NCBI GenBank assembly: GCA_000434055.1
Contig: HF999648.1
Span: forward strand, 81,597 to 145,596
Direction: 5' to 3'
DNA from: Ruminococcus sp. CAG:488
GTDB lineage: Bacteria > Bacillota > Clostridia > Oscillospirales > Acutalibacteraceae
DNA: 64,000 bases
Below are positions 1-9,888 of the stretch, in pieces. A program made the translations under genes and the position numbers. The first letter of the stretch is position 1. Each line of letters begins with the position of its first letter. A model generated the notes under the pieces. It searched no databases. It was not told the DNA's origin and saw only the letters and a program-made list of their open reading frames with translations.

Positions 1-464
1 CACTCTTTCCGCACCGTGTGCAGACGATGCTCAATCTTTTGATATGCTTCGGCGTCGTCGTAGGCTCTACCATCAATAAATTCACAACCTTTGAGCACAT
101 AGACATTCCCGAGCATTTCTTTGCAGGCTATATCGCCGCCGCAGGCAGCTATGAGCTCGCCGTCATAATCCAAAGCAGACAGCCAAAGGACAAGAAGCTC
201 AGTCCGGCGCTTGCCGCAATGTTCGGCCTTGCGTTTTCCGTAATGCTCCTGACAGGCTGGGAGTTTTACGAATTCACAATGGACAGGCTCTACGGTCTTA
301 ATCTTCAGCGCTCGGGCTTCAATACCGAGGCGGGACTCATCGACACAATGATCGACCTTATAATAGGTGCGGCAGGCTCACTCACCGGAATGTTTATCAC
401 GGCGTTCTCAAAAGCGGGATTTTTCAAAAAGAAAGGCAAAAAGAATGAACAGAAGCACAACTAA
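1..464 (+). CDS. Integral membrane protein, 5' end outside window
   Basis: The frame is open from base 3 and a GTG at 18 is only an internal candidate start, so the gene probably begins before the window. The visible part (about 153 aa) has at least three hydrophobic segments: the start, the ALAAMFGLAFSVMLLTGW stretch and the DLIIGAAGSLTGMFI stretch near the end. A WEFYEF motif followed by an aromatic/Gly-rich loop and a DTMIDL motif recalls DUF2238/YjdF-type membrane proteins, but this is a resemblance by eye. It ends in a Lys-rich cytoplasmic tail and overlaps the next small gene by 20 bases. Function unknown. Confidence 0.6.
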   Translation, partial: LFPHRVQTMLNLLICFGVVVGSTINKFTTFEHIDIPEHFFAGYIAAAGSYELAVIIQSRQPKDKKLSPALAAMFGLAFSVMLLTGWEFYEFTMDRLYGLNLQRSGFNTEAGLIDTMIDLIIGAAGSLTGMFITAFSKAGFFKKKGKKNEQKHN

Positions 465-540
465 AATAATTGCTCTCGTCCTCGCAGGACTGATGATTCT
501 CGGAACTTTGACAGGCATCATTACCACGTTGCTCCATTGA
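445..540 (+). CDS. 31-aa single-span membrane peptide (Prli42-like?)
   Basis: ATG at 445 follows a purine-rich GAAAGG stretch and overlaps the end of the preceding gene. The peptide starts MNRSTTKIIALVLAG, is nearly all one transmembrane segment and ends ITTLLH. Size and layout (short basic N-terminus, one hydrophobic span) match the Prli42 type of Firmicutes membrane miniproteins that anchor the stressosome. Sequence identity to that family cannot be tested here, so the name is tentative. Confidence 0.45.
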   Translation: MNRSTTKIIALVLAGLMILGTLTGIITTLLH

Positions 541-625
541 CATATAACGGGCAATTTGATAAAATAAAATTATACGGACAAAGGCAACACAGCACAAATT
601 GTCTTAAGAAAGGATAGTGAACGTA

Positions 626-2545
626 ATGAAAAACGGCATAAAACGTATCGGCGCATTGCTTATGATAGTTGCGCTGTGCTTCTCTGTTGCGTTTGAAGCG
701 GCGGCGGCCGGCTATCCCGACTACTATCCGAATACTCACAGAAACACCGGTTCGCACATTGCAGACTTAATAGGTGTTGCAAAAACCCAGCTTGGTTATA
801 CGGAACTTGACAGCTCCGGTAATCCGATTTCATCCGCAAGCGACGGCGGCTATACAAAATACGGTGCTTCCTTCGGTGAGCCGAACGGCGCATGGTGCGC
901 TTACTTCATATCCTGGTGCGCTTCTCAGGCAGGCATCCCTTCCTCTGTCGTTCCTCGGCTCGGCAACTGCGTAACGCTTACCGACTGGTATCAAAGCAGG
1001 TCGATTTATTATTCACGCTCCTCGGGTTATATTCCCAAACCGGGCGATATGGTATTCTTTAATTGGAGCGGCGGCTCAAGTGCACAGCACATTGGAATCG
1101 TAACCGGCGTTTCCGGCGGCAGTCTCTATACCATCGAGGGCAACACGGGCGGCGACGAGGGCTATATGTGCAACGGCAGAACAAGAGAGCTGAATGCCTC
1201 CTATGTCCTCGGCTACGGAGTTCCGAAATATAACGACGCTTCAACCTATGTCGGCTCATACGCCTTTGCGGCTTCCGTTTCTTCCTCGGGCGGCTCACAT
1301 TCCAATTCAACCGCATACGGAAGTAATCTCTCGGTTGTAACCACCACGGCGACAGGTATAACAAGCAGCGACGCAACGCTGAACGGTTCGATCAGGAATA
1401 CGGGCGGAAACTATGTTTCGGCGGCAGGCTTCTACTTCGGCGCTGACAAAAATGACCTTACAAAATATCCCGTTGTTTCGTCATCATCAAGCAAGGAAAT
1501 TCCGCTGAGCATGAGCGTTTCAAAAAAATTCGGCAAGCTTAAGCCGAAAACCACATACTATTACAGAGCGTATGCCACGATAAACGGCAATCTTTACACG
1601 GGCCCGATGTATGCCGTTGTAACGGTCAGTGACGTTCCTCAGCAGCTTGTTCTCAGCGAAACCTCAATTAACGTGGGTATCGGTCAGACTGCCGAAATCA
1701 TGTGGGCGCAGCTCCCTGTCGGCTCGACCGATAAAGGCGTAACGTGGCAATCCTCGGATCCGAGCATTGCCGTTATCAGCAATACAGGAATTATAACCGG
1801 CATGGGCTACGGCAAGGTTACTCTCACGGCAACGACAAATTACGGTTCGGCTTTTTCCTCGGTTGACGTCAACGTTCTGATCGGCAAGCCGCAGAATATC
1901 AAGCTGACAAATATTGCCAAGGACGAAATAGGCATAAGCTGGGATAAGGTTGACAAAGCAAAGGGTTACATAATTTACCGATGCGAAAGCTCAAACGGTA
2001 AATTCAAGGAACATAAAAAGCTTGACAGCAGCACAACAAGCTACATTGATAAGGACGTTAAAGAGGGTCACAGATATTATTACAAGCTCAAGACCATTGC
2101 TGATAAAGAAAAATATGACAGCGATATTACCGAAATCATGTACATCACGGCAAAGCTCCCTGCGCCGGTTGTTTCAAAGGTTGAAAATGATAAAAACGGC
2201 TTTGGAAATCTCACATGGAGCAAGGTCGACGGAGCGGAAAAATATGTTGTTTACCGTTCAAGAACCGTTGACGGCGTTTATGTTGCAATCAGCGACGTAA
2301 GAGGTACGAGCTTCACCGACTTCTCTGCAAATCGGTCGGGCGAATACTTTTACAAGATAGTCGCTTACGCAGCCAACGAAAAGGCGACAAGCTCATTTTC
2401 CGAGGTTGCTACGGTGGCGATCACGGGCGCATATGCCGACGACAATGAAATTGAAACGGTAAGAACGCTTGAACGTCAGCGGGAAAAACAGTTTGACGAA
2501 GAAAATGTTTTCACGAGCAAAACAGGTTTACTTAACATAATATAA
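626..2545 (+). CDS. Secreted CHAP-domain cell-wall hydrolase with Ig-like and fibronectin-III domains
   Basis: A 639-aa exported protein. Residues 1-28 are a signal peptide (basic start, LLMIVALCFSV core, AAAA cleavage region). The N-terminal enzyme domain (about 45-200) has the CHAP/NlpC-type cysteine in NGAWCAYFISWC and a histidine in AQHIGIVTG, fitting a peptidoglycan amidase or endopeptidase. Beyond a linker come a bacterial Ig-like (Big2) module near 345-420, with a WQSSDPSIAVI motif, and two fibronectin-III-like modules near 425-600. ATG 626 is preferred over GTG 617 because AGGA at 611-614 is too close to the GTG. A terminator follows at 2554. Role: surface wall turnover, inferred. Confidence 0.8.
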   Translation: MKNGIKRIGALLMIVALCFSVAFEAAAAGYPDYYPNTHRNTGSHIADLIGVAKTQLGYTELDSSGNPISSASDGGYTKYGASFGEPNGAWCAYFISWCASQAGIPSSVVPRLGNCVTLTDWYQSRSIYYSRSSGYIPKPGDMVFFNWSGGSSAQHIGIVTGVSGGSLYTIEGNTGGDEGYMCNGRTRELNASYVLGYGVPKYNDASTYVGSYAFAASVSSSGGSHSNSTAYGSNLSVVTTTATGITSSDATLNGSIRNTGGNYVSAAGFYFGADKNDLTKYPVVSSSSSKEIPLSMSVSKKFGKLKPKTTYYYRAYATINGNLYTGPMYAVVTVSDVPQQLVLSETSINVGIGQTAEIMWAQLPVGSTDKGVTWQSSDPSIAVISNTGIITGMGYGKVTLTATTNYGSAFSSVDVNVLIGKPQNIKLTNIAKDEIGISWDKVDKAKGYIIYRCESSNGKFKEHKKLDSSTTSYIDKDVKEGHRYYYKLKTIADKEKYDSDITEIMYITAKLPAPVVSKVENDKNGFGNLTWSKVDGAEKYVVYRSRTVDGVYVAISDVRGTSFTDFSANRSGEYFYKIVAYAANEKATSSFSEVATVAITGAYADDNEIETVRTLERQREKQFDEENVFTSKTGLLNII

Positions 2546-2553
2546 CTTATCTT

Positions 2554-2590
2554 ATCGGCAGTACCTTTTTCGGTGCTGTCGATTTGTTTT
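2554..2590 (+). terminator. Rho-independent terminator of the CHAP gene
   Basis: CGGCAGTACC pairs with GGTGCTGTCG (10 bp including G-U pairs) around a TTTTTC loop and is followed by ATTTGTTTT. Confidence 0.75.
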
Positions 2591-2595
2591 AATTG

Positions 2596-2624
2596 TTGCT
2601 TTTAATGCTCGATTATTATATAAT
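2596..2624 (+). promoter_or_regulatory. Sigma-A type promoter of addBA
   Basis: TTGCTT (2596-2601), 17-bp spacer and TATAAT (2619-2624), 25 bases before the addB start. Confidence 0.65.
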
Positions 2625-2648
2625 TATATCATTAAAGCACGGAGGAAA

Positions 2649-5600
2649 ATGGAAAATATGCTCAGACTTGTAACAGGACGGATCGGCTGCGGCAAAACCG
2701 CACGCATTTATGAAGAAATTCGCAAAATAACCGAACAGGGCGGCGAGGTTACACTCGTCGTTCCGGAGCAGTATTCCTTCCATACGGAGAAAAAAATGCT
2801 TGAAATGCTCGGTGCTCGGGGTGCCGACAGGGTCAATGTTGTCAGCTTCTCTTTCCTTGCAAAGAATCTTTTGAAGAAATACGGTTTGAATTCCGAAAAG
2901 TCTCTTGATGACAGCACCCGTGCCATGCTGATGAGTGTCGCTCTCGACGAAGCGGGTGACGATTTGCAGGTCTATTCACGCCACAGATACAGTCCGGCCG
3001 TAATTTTGCAGATGCTCAAAACTCTTAAAGATTTCCGTCAGTGCTCTGTGACCTCCGATAAAATTGAAGAGACGCTCGCAAAGCTGAAGCCGTCGCTTCT
3101 TAAAGATAAGCTCGGCGAAATTCTGCTTATTGACAGAACGTACACCGCACTGGTTGAGCAGAATTATTTTGACGATGACTGTGCGCTTGATATTCTTTGC
3201 GACGTTTTGGACGAACACAGAGATTTTGACGGTGCAGAGGTTTTCGTTGACGGCTTTCGCGGCTTCACGGCGCAGGAATATGCCGTTCTCGAAAGAATTA
3301 TGCGCCAATCCGCCGAAACTTGGGTGACGCTTTGCGTTGACAAAGCAGATGATGAATTCGGCGTTTTTGCCCACACGTTCAGAACAAAGCGCAAGCTCAT
3401 CCGCTGTGCACAAAAGAGTGGAACAGATATTGCGAAGCCTGAGTTTCTCACCCGTGACGGTAGCATTGACCCCGAGCTTAATGCCCTTGAAAAAGGTCTC
3501 TACTCGGGCGGTGCCGAAATATACGGTGAAAAAACGAAAAAAATCACGCTTTGCTCGGCGGAGGATTTTGAAAGCGAATGTGAGTTCGTCGCTTGCACGA
3601 TCAAAAGACTCATCAGAACCGAAAATATCCGTTGCCGTGACATTGCCGTAATTTCGCGAAGCGAAAATAATTATTCAAGACAGATTCGCTCTGCCCTTAT
3701 CAAGAACGGCGTTCCCGTTTTCGAGGACAAGCGTCAACCGATAACCTCTGAGCCGCTGATTGAATTTGTCAGGAGTGCGATTGAAATAGGTACATCGGGC
3801 TTTTCGACAGACGCGCTTATGCGACTTGCAAAAACAGGTCTTACCGACCTTACAATCGAAGAAATCGCAAAGATTGAAAACTATGCGCTTATGTGGCAGA
3901 TAAACGGTAAAAAATGGCTTGATGAATGGACTGCTCACCCAAACGGCTTGGGTGAAAAAATGCTTGAAAAGGATGCCGCCGAGCTCAGGGAAATAAATGA
4001 CACAAGAATAAAGCTCGTTGCACCGTTGCAGAAATTCAGAGTTAAGCTCAGGGACTTCACGTCACTTGAAGCGGCGCAGGCTATCTATTACCTGCTCATT
4101 GACATGAATGTTGGCGAAAATCTCAAAAAGCTTGCGATAAAGCTTAATGAGAGTTCACAGTCCGAGCTCGCCTCCGAGCAGGAAAGAATATGGTCGCTGA
4201 CAATGGAAATGCTCGACCGTATAGCCGACTCTCTTGAAGGAGTGCGACTCACGCCGTCAAGATTCAGAGAGCTTTTTGATTTGCTGGTTTCCACCTATTC
4301 CGTAGGCAACCTGCCGCAGGGTCTTGACGAAATCACTATCGGCAGTGCGGACAGGGTTAAGACCTCTGCGCCGAAAATCGTATTTGCCGTCGGAATGAAC
4401 GACGGCGTTTTCCCGATGATTCCGAATTCCGACGGCATTTTTTCGGAAAACGAGCGGCGTGAGCTTGCCGAATTTGAACTGAAAACCGACGACAGCTTTG
4501 AAGAAAAAATGATGGAGGAGCGTTTTATAGCATACAATACGCTTTGCTCAACCTCCGACAGACTTTACGTCACATATCTTCGCAAGGACATAAACGGCGC
4601 ACAGGTTTCCCCTTCGGAAATCGTCACTCAGATAAAAAAGCTTTTTCCGAAGCTCACCGTTATTGACACCGTTGATATTGACGACACCGACAGGATCGAA
4701 AGCGTCGAAAGCGCCTTCGATATCATGGCGGAGCTGACGCAAAAAAACACCGTTCTGCACAGCACGCTTGAAAAATATTTCGAAGCTGTTCCCGGATATT
4801 CCGACCGTCTTGCCGCCCTCAAGAGAGGAATTAACAAAGAAGAAATCAAAATCAGAGACAAGGAAATCGCAACCAAGCTTTTCGGGCTCAACATGTATAT
4901 GTCAGCCTCGAGAACCGAGGTTTATCACAAGTGTCCGTTTGAATATTTCTGCAAATACGGACTGAACGCTCAGCCGAGAAAAACCGCTGAGCTTGATCCG
5001 ATGCAAAAGGGCACAGCGATACACTATATACTTGAAAAGCTGATTTCCGCATACGGCAGTGACGGACTTTGCTCCATGGAGAAAGCAGACCGTGACAAAT
5101 GCGTTTTCGACATTCTTGAGGAATATTTCAAAGAAAATCTGACCTCCGGCGAAGAAATGGGTGAAAGATTCGATTACCTCTTCCGTCAGCTCGGTCTCAC
5201 CGTCTGTGAGGTCGTTGACAGGCTTGTTGCAGAATTTGCCAACAGCAACTTTGTTCCTGTCGCATTTGAGCTGAGCATTGACAGCGACGGCGAGGTTGAT
5301 ACCTATAACATTCCCCTGCCCGACGGCGGAACGCTTAAAATTAAAGGCTCGGTTGACCGTGTTGACGTTGCCGAACAGAACGGAACGAGCTATGTCAGGG
5401 TTGTCGATTACAAATCAGGAGGAAAAAAATTCGACCTCAACGAGGTTTTCTACGGGTTGAATATGCAAATGCTTATATATCTTTTCGCCATATGGAAAAA
5501 CGGATTCAGGGATTACAAAAATATTACCCCTGCCGGTATTCTGTATATGCCCGTTAATGCTCCCTTCGTTGAAACGGAGCGCGACGAGAACGAAAAAACG

Positions 5601-6002
5601 ATTGAGCAGAAAAAACTCAAAGGAACAAAAATGAACGGCATGGTGCTTGACGACAGCCGTGTGATTTACATGATGGATAACAGCGGCAGCGGAATGTTCG
5701 TGCCCGCCTCAATCAAGAAGGACGGCACGAACAGCGGCAATCTTATTTCAATAAAACAAATGGAGCTTCTGATGAAGCGATGTGAAAAAATACTCGAAAA
5801 AATGGCAGTTGATCTCCACAACGGAATTATTCACGTTATGCCGGCGCATGCAGCCAACAGTCAAAGTCCCTACAACGATGTTTGCAAATACTGCGACTAC
5901 AAGGACGTTTGCCATGTTGACGAAAATACGCCGACGAGAGAGATAACAAGCCCGAACCATTCCGAAAGCTTGCAGAAATTAGGAGGTGATGAGAATGCCT
6001 GA
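2649..6002 (+). CDS. addB: ATP-dependent helicase/deoxyribonuclease subunit B
   Basis: The 1117-aa B subunit of the AddAB enzyme, which processes double-strand breaks to load RecA. The N-terminus has a P-loop-like GRIGCGKT motif. Near residue 755 the HKCPFEYF motif supplies the first Cys and near the C-terminus CKYCDYKDVC supplies three more: the four-cysteine iron-sulphur staple typical of AddB. The nuclease core is visible as VVDYKSGGKKF, with the catalytic Asp and Lys. Length is normal for clostridial AddB. It overlaps addA by eight bases, so the two are translationally coupled. The GGAGG at 2641 is only three bases from ATG 2649, so the ATG at 2658 is an alternative start. Confidence 0.93.
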   Translation: MENMLRLVTGRIGCGKTARIYEEIRKITEQGGEVTLVVPEQYSFHTEKKMLEMLGARGADRVNVVSFSFLAKNLLKKYGLNSEKSLDDSTRAMLMSVALDEAGDDLQVYSRHRYSPAVILQMLKTLKDFRQCSVTSDKIEETLAKLKPSLLKDKLGEILLIDRTYTALVEQNYFDDDCALDILCDVLDEHRDFDGAEVFVDGFRGFTAQEYAVLERIMRQSAETWVTLCVDKADDEFGVFAHTFRTKRKLIRCAQKSGTDIAKPEFLTRDGSIDPELNALEKGLYSGGAEIYGEKTKKITLCSAEDFESECEFVACTIKRLIRTENIRCRDIAVISRSENNYSRQIRSALIKNGVPVFEDKRQPITSEPLIEFVRSAIEIGTSGFSTDALMRLAKTGLTDLTIEEIAKIENYALMWQINGKKWLDEWTAHPNGLGEKMLEKDAAELREINDTRIKLVAPLQKFRVKLRDFTSLEAAQAIYYLLIDMNVGENLKKLAIKLNESSQSELASEQERIWSLTMEMLDRIADSLEGVRLTPSRFRELFDLLVSTYSVGNLPQGLDEITIGSADRVKTSAPKIVFAVGMNDGVFPMIPNSDGIFSENERRELAEFELKTDDSFEEKMMEERFIAYNTLCSTSDRLYVTYLRKDINGAQVSPSEIVTQIKKLFPKLTVIDTVDIDDTDRIESVESAFDIMAELTQKNTVLHSTLEKYFEAVPGYSDRLAALKRGINKEEIKIRDKEIATKLFGLNMYMSASRTEVYHKCPFEYFCKYGLNAQPRKTAELDPMQKGTAIHYILEKLISAYGSDGLCSMEKADRDKCVFDILEEYFKENLTSGEEMGERFDYLFRQLGLTVCEVVDRLVAEFANSNFVPVAFELSIDSDGEVDTYNIPLPDGGTLKIKGSVDRVDVAEQNGTSYVRVVDYKSGGKKFDLNEVFYGLNMQMLIYLFAIWKNGFRDYKNITPAGILYMPVNAPFVETERDENEKTIEQKKLKGTKMNGMVLDDSRVIYMMDNSGSGMFVPASIKKDGTNSGNLISIKQMELLMKRCEKILEKMAVDLHNGIIHVMPAHAANSQSPYNDVCKYCDYKDVCHVDENTPTREITSPNHSESLQKLGGDENA

Positions 6003-9000
6003 ATGGACAAAAGAACAGAAAAAAGCGATTGACTCGCGCAAAGGCTCGATTCTCGTCTCCGCCGCGGCAGGCTCGGGTAAAACGGCTGTTTTGGTTCAGC
6101 GTGTTATCGAAAGGCTCATGGATGAAAAAGAGCCTTGTCCTGCCGACAGTCTTTTAATCGTTACCTTCACCAGAGCCGCAACCGCACAGATGAAAGACAG
6201 AATCTATCAGGCGCTCATGTCCGAAATCGACAAGGCTCCCGATAACGATCTGCTCAAGCGTCAGGCACTTCTGCTCCCCTTTGCGAGAATAAGTACTATC
6301 GACGGCTTTTGCAACGACATTGTTCGTGAGAATTTTCACGATATAGAGATTTCCCCCGACTACGGGATTCTTGACAATTCACAGCTTGCCCTGATGTGTG
6401 ACGACGCCGTTTCACAGGTTATGGACGAGCTTTACAGAGAAAATTCGCCCGAATTCGTCGAACTTGTAGGCATAATGGCAAACGGCACGGACGACAGTGC
6501 GCTGACCGACCTTATATGCAAGCTTTATAACGATTCAATGGCTTTTGCAAGACCGGAAGCCTTTCTCGACAGTCTTACGAGCGCATATCATACCGACGCT
6601 CCCCTGCGTGATCAAGTGTGGGGCAAAATTATCATAAACTACGCCGCAAAGTCGGTTGAATATTGCCGTATGCTCTGCGGCAAAATGATTGAATCGGGCA
6701 AAGACGATCCCGTTGTCGGCGAAAAATACGGAGTCGGAATCGCCAACAACGCCGTAATGTTTGACGAGCTTTCCAAGGTGATTGAGAACGGCTCATGGGA
6801 CGAGATACGCAGTGCTGTCACCTCAGCTTCTGTCGGCAGTCTCGGCCGCTTGCCAAACAAGTATTCCTCTGTCCAGTCCGAATCGGTCAAGGCACAGAAA
6901 AATGTTCTTACCGATCAATTGAAGAAGCTTGCGCCGCTTTTCTGTGCGTCTGAGAGTGAGAATAAAGACGACATGGATTATCTTCGCCCTGTTGCCGAAA
7001 AGCTCATTGAAGCGGTTAAGCGATACGGCGAAATCCTGGGTGAGGAGAAAAAAAGAGCAAACAGCTATGACTTCTCCGACATATGCCATTTTGCGTTGAA
7101 GCTTCTTGTGAAATACGACGAGAGCGGCAACGCCGAAAAGACAGCGCTTGCCGAAAGCTTCGCTGAGCGTTTCCAAGAAATCCTTGTTGACGAGTATCAG
7201 GACGTCAACGATCTGCAAAACACTCTGTTTTGGGCTGTTTCGAGGGATGAAACAAATATGTTCACTGTCGGCGATGTCAAGCAGAGCATCTATCGTTTCC
7301 GCCAGGCAATGCCCGAAATTTTCCTCTCACGGCGTGACGCTCTCAATGACTTTGAGTGCGACAACTATCCTGCAAAAATTACGCTTGACCGCAACTTCAG
7401 AAGCCGTTCAGGTGTTACGGAAAATGTTAACTTTCTCTTTTCTCAGATAATGTCAAGGCAGATGGGTTCGGTCGATTACAACGAGAATGAACAGCTTGTT
7501 GCGGCGGCGGATTATGAAGAAAGCAGCTTCCCCGAAGCCGAGATGTATATTCTCGGCGATATGGCGGAAAAAGTCGGCAGAGAAAGCGAAGCGCAGTTCA
7601 TTGCCGATAAGATACACGAAATTCTTTCGGGCGATATGAAGGTAAAGGATAAAAATGGCTACAGAAAAGCGTCGTACCGCGACTTTTGTATTCTTCTGCG
7701 CTCGGCAGGCGGCGGAAAAGCCGAAATATACGAAAAGATACTTGCCGAAAACCTCATACCGTCATATATCGAAAGTAAGTCGGGATTTTTCGCCTCGCCA
7801 GAAATCAGCACCATGCTGAGTCTAATGAGAGTGACGGACAATCCCATTCAGGACGTTCCGCTGCTGGCAATTCTGCTCTCGCCGATTTTCGGCTTCACTG
7901 CGGACGAGCTGGCACAGATGCGAATTGACGAACGCAAAAAGCCGATCTATCATTGCATAAGGAAAGCTGCCGACAGCGGCAATGAAAAATGCATTGCATT
8001 TCTCTCAAAAATCGACGAGCTTCGTATGCTCAGTGCAACTCTCCCCTGTGACCGATTCCTTGAAGAAATGTTTGAAAAAACAGGCTGTAAAGCCATTGCT
8101 TCCGCCATGCCGAACGGCTCACAGCGCAAAGCAAACCTCAGCATGCTTGTTGACTACGCAAAGAAATACGAAGACTCGGGTAAGCGCGGACTTTCGGGCT
8201 TTATTCGTTTCATCGACAGAATTCAGCGTAAAAACAGCGACCTTGAAGCCGCTGCAGACGTTTCGGAAGCCGCAGACGTTGTGCATATTATGACGATTCA
8301 TAAAAGCAAGGGACTTGAATTCCCCGTGTGCATAATCGCCGACCTCAATGCGCCGTTCAACGGCGATGCCGCAAGGAATGTTGCTGCCTACCACCCGGAT
8401 ATGGGTATCTGCTTTGAGCGGCGTGATTCAAAGCGCAAATGCAAATATCCGACCGTCGGCAAAAAAGCAATTGACATTGCCGAAAAAATTTCCGGACGTT
8501 CCGAGGAGCTGAGAGTTCTTTACGTTGCAATGACGAGAGCCAAGGAAAGACTGATTTGCATCACAAGATATGACAATCCGGAAAAGAAGCTTTCCGCAAT
8601 CAGGGGTGAAATCGGCACAGAGGAGCATATAATGCCCTTTGCTCTGCTTTCAAAAAGTTCAATGGCAGACTGGCTTCTGCTCGGTTTTATCCGACACCCC
8701 GATGCAGCGTCACTTTGGGGTGAAAACTCGCCGATAACCCTCCCGGCAGCAAGAAATATGCACTTCGAATTGATAAAAGAGCTCGGTTCACCGGTTGAAA
8801 GTACCGGTGAGGGAGAAAAGCTTGCCGCCGACCCCGATCTTTTGGAAAAAATAAAGCGCAAAACCGAGTATAAATACCCGTATTCATCGCTTGCAGGCAT
8901 TATGGCAAAGGTTTCGCCCTCAGACCTTGAAGCAACGGAATTCTCGACAGAATACTTTGCTTCCGAGAAGCCGCAATTCTTGAGCAAGAGCGGCATGAAT

Positions 9001-9507
9001 CCGGCAAACAGAGGAACGGCAACACACAAATTCATGGAATTTTTCGATTATTCTGCCGAGAGCTTCGACGTAGACGCACAGATTGAACGCATGGTCGCGG
9101 AGCATCACCTGACAGAGGACGAGGCGAAAATACTTGAGCGCGATAAGCTCAAAAGATTCTTCAGGAATGAAATCGCCGCAAGAATTAAACATTCACCGCT
9201 TCTCCTGCGTGAAAAAAAAGTTACCGTCGGAGTTCGTGCCGGCGATATATATCCCGACATTGCCGAAAATTCTGCTGATGAAATTATCGTTGTTCAGGGC
9301 TATGTCGACTGCGCTTTTGAAGAGAACGGCGGACTGGTTATAGTCGATTACAAAACCGACCGCAGAACGGACGAAGAAATGCTGAAAAGCCGCTACAAGG
9401 AGCAGTTGAAAATGTACGAATTTGCCCTGCACGAGTGCACAGGCAAAAAAATTCACGGCACGGTAATTTATTCGTTCGACCTCGGAAGAACGATTGAGTT
9501 GGATTAA
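5995..9507 (+). CDS. addA: ATP-dependent helicase/nuclease subunit A
   Basis: A UvrD-type helicase of 1170 aa with a C-terminal RecB-like nuclease. Visible motifs in order: Q motif WTKEQKKAI, Walker A AAAGSGKT, Ia TFTRAAT, motif II LVDEYQDVN, motif III VGDVKQSIYRFR, motif V HKSKGLEFPV, motif VI VAMTRAKERL, and the nuclease motif IVDYKTDR near the end. Start chosen at 5995 because AGGAGGTGATGAGA places an ideal ribosome site before that ATG. The gene starts inside addB, ends just before a strong terminator and forms with addB a two-gene operon for end resection. Confidence 0.95.
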   Translation: MPEWTKEQKKAIDSRKGSILVSAAAGSGKTAVLVQRVIERLMDEKEPCPADSLLIVTFTRAATAQMKDRIYQALMSEIDKAPDNDLLKRQALLLPFARISTIDGFCNDIVRENFHDIEISPDYGILDNSQLALMCDDAVSQVMDELYRENSPEFVELVGIMANGTDDSALTDLICKLYNDSMAFARPEAFLDSLTSAYHTDAPLRDQVWGKIIINYAAKSVEYCRMLCGKMIESGKDDPVVGEKYGVGIANNAVMFDELSKVIENGSWDEIRSAVTSASVGSLGRLPNKYSSVQSESVKAQKNVLTDQLKKLAPLFCASESENKDDMDYLRPVAEKLIEAVKRYGEILGEEKKRANSYDFSDICHFALKLLVKYDESGNAEKTALAESFAERFQEILVDEYQDVNDLQNTLFWAVSRDETNMFTVGDVKQSIYRFRQAMPEIFLSRRDALNDFECDNYPAKITLDRNFRSRSGVTENVNFLFSQIMSRQMGSVDYNENEQLVAAADYEESSFPEAEMYILGDMAEKVGRESEAQFIADKIHEILSGDMKVKDKNGYRKASYRDFCILLRSAGGGKAEIYEKILAENLIPSYIESKSGFFASPEISTMLSLMRVTDNPIQDVPLLAILLSPIFGFTADELAQMRIDERKKPIYHCIRKAADSGNEKCIAFLSKIDELRMLSATLPCDRFLEEMFEKTGCKAIASAMPNGSQRKANLSMLVDYAKKYEDSGKRGLSGFIRFIDRIQRKNSDLEAAADVSEAADVVHIMTIHKSKGLEFPVCIIADLNAPFNGDAARNVAAYHPDMGICFERRDSKRKCKYPTVGKKAIDIAEKISGRSEELRVLYVAMTRAKERLICITRYDNPEKKLSAIRGEIGTEEHIMPFALLSKSSMADWLLLGFIRHPDAASLWGENSPITLPAARNMHFELIKELGSPVESTGEGEKLAADPDLLEKIKRKTEYKYPYSSLAGIMAKVSPSDLEATEFSTEYFASEKPQFLSKSGMNPANRGTATHKFMEFFDYSAESFDVDAQIERMVAEHHLTEDEAKILERDKLKRFFRNEIAARIKHSPLLLREKKVTVGVRAGDIYPDIAENSADEIIVVQGYVDCAFEENGGLVIVDYKTDRRTDEEMLKSRYKEQLKMYEFALHECTGKKIHGTVIYSFDLGRTIELD

Positions 9508-9530
9508 ATCCGTCAAATCTTAACAAGATA

Positions 9531-9567
9531 AAATCGCACCGAATTTTTCAACTCGGTGCGATTTTTT
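9531..9567 (+). terminator. addBA terminator
   Basis: AATCGCACCGA and TCGGTGCGATT form an 11-bp perfect stem with a ten-base loop, followed by a T run. Confidence 0.9.
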
Positions 9568-9733
9568 ATTTTTTGAATTTTATTTTAAACATTACTCCGC
9601 CGTCAATGAATTCGGCATAGGCAAGCGCGTCCGCACCGTCATACACGGCGTCGACTATATACTTGTGAAAGGTCAAAAAATCTACAACCGCTTCGGACAT
9701 GCTAACCTCGTCCTCGGCATATAGAAGCTTCAT
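9566..9733 (-). pseudogene. Truncated response-regulator receiver domain
   Basis: From ATG 9733 (preceded by GAGAGGGTGG) the frame reads MKLLYAEDEVSMSEAVVDFL and continues YIVDAVYDGADALAYAE, the first beta strand, acidic pocket (Glu-Asp) and second helix of an OmpR-type receiver domain. It then stops after 55 aa, less than half of a domain, without the phospho-acceptor Asp or an output domain. No sensor kinase is nearby. Most likely a gene remnant left by deletion; expression as a mini-receiver cannot be excluded. Confidence 0.6.
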
Positions 9734-9834
9734 AAAACCACCCTCTCCGTTCTTTTCGATATAACTGTACCACCCGAACCTTAATTGAAACATAGAATAT
9801 ATGCTGATTATATAATATTTTTTTGATTAGTGCA

Positions 9835-9872
9835 AGAAAAAACGCTCCGCAATCCGAAGATAACGAAGCGTT
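9835..9872 (-). terminator. mgtE terminator
   Basis: On the minus strand AACGCTTCG pairs with CGGAGCGTT (interrupted stem) and is followed by a run of T, directly after the mgtE stop. Confidence 0.75.
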
Positions 9873-9888
9873 ACTATTCTGTTTTAAC

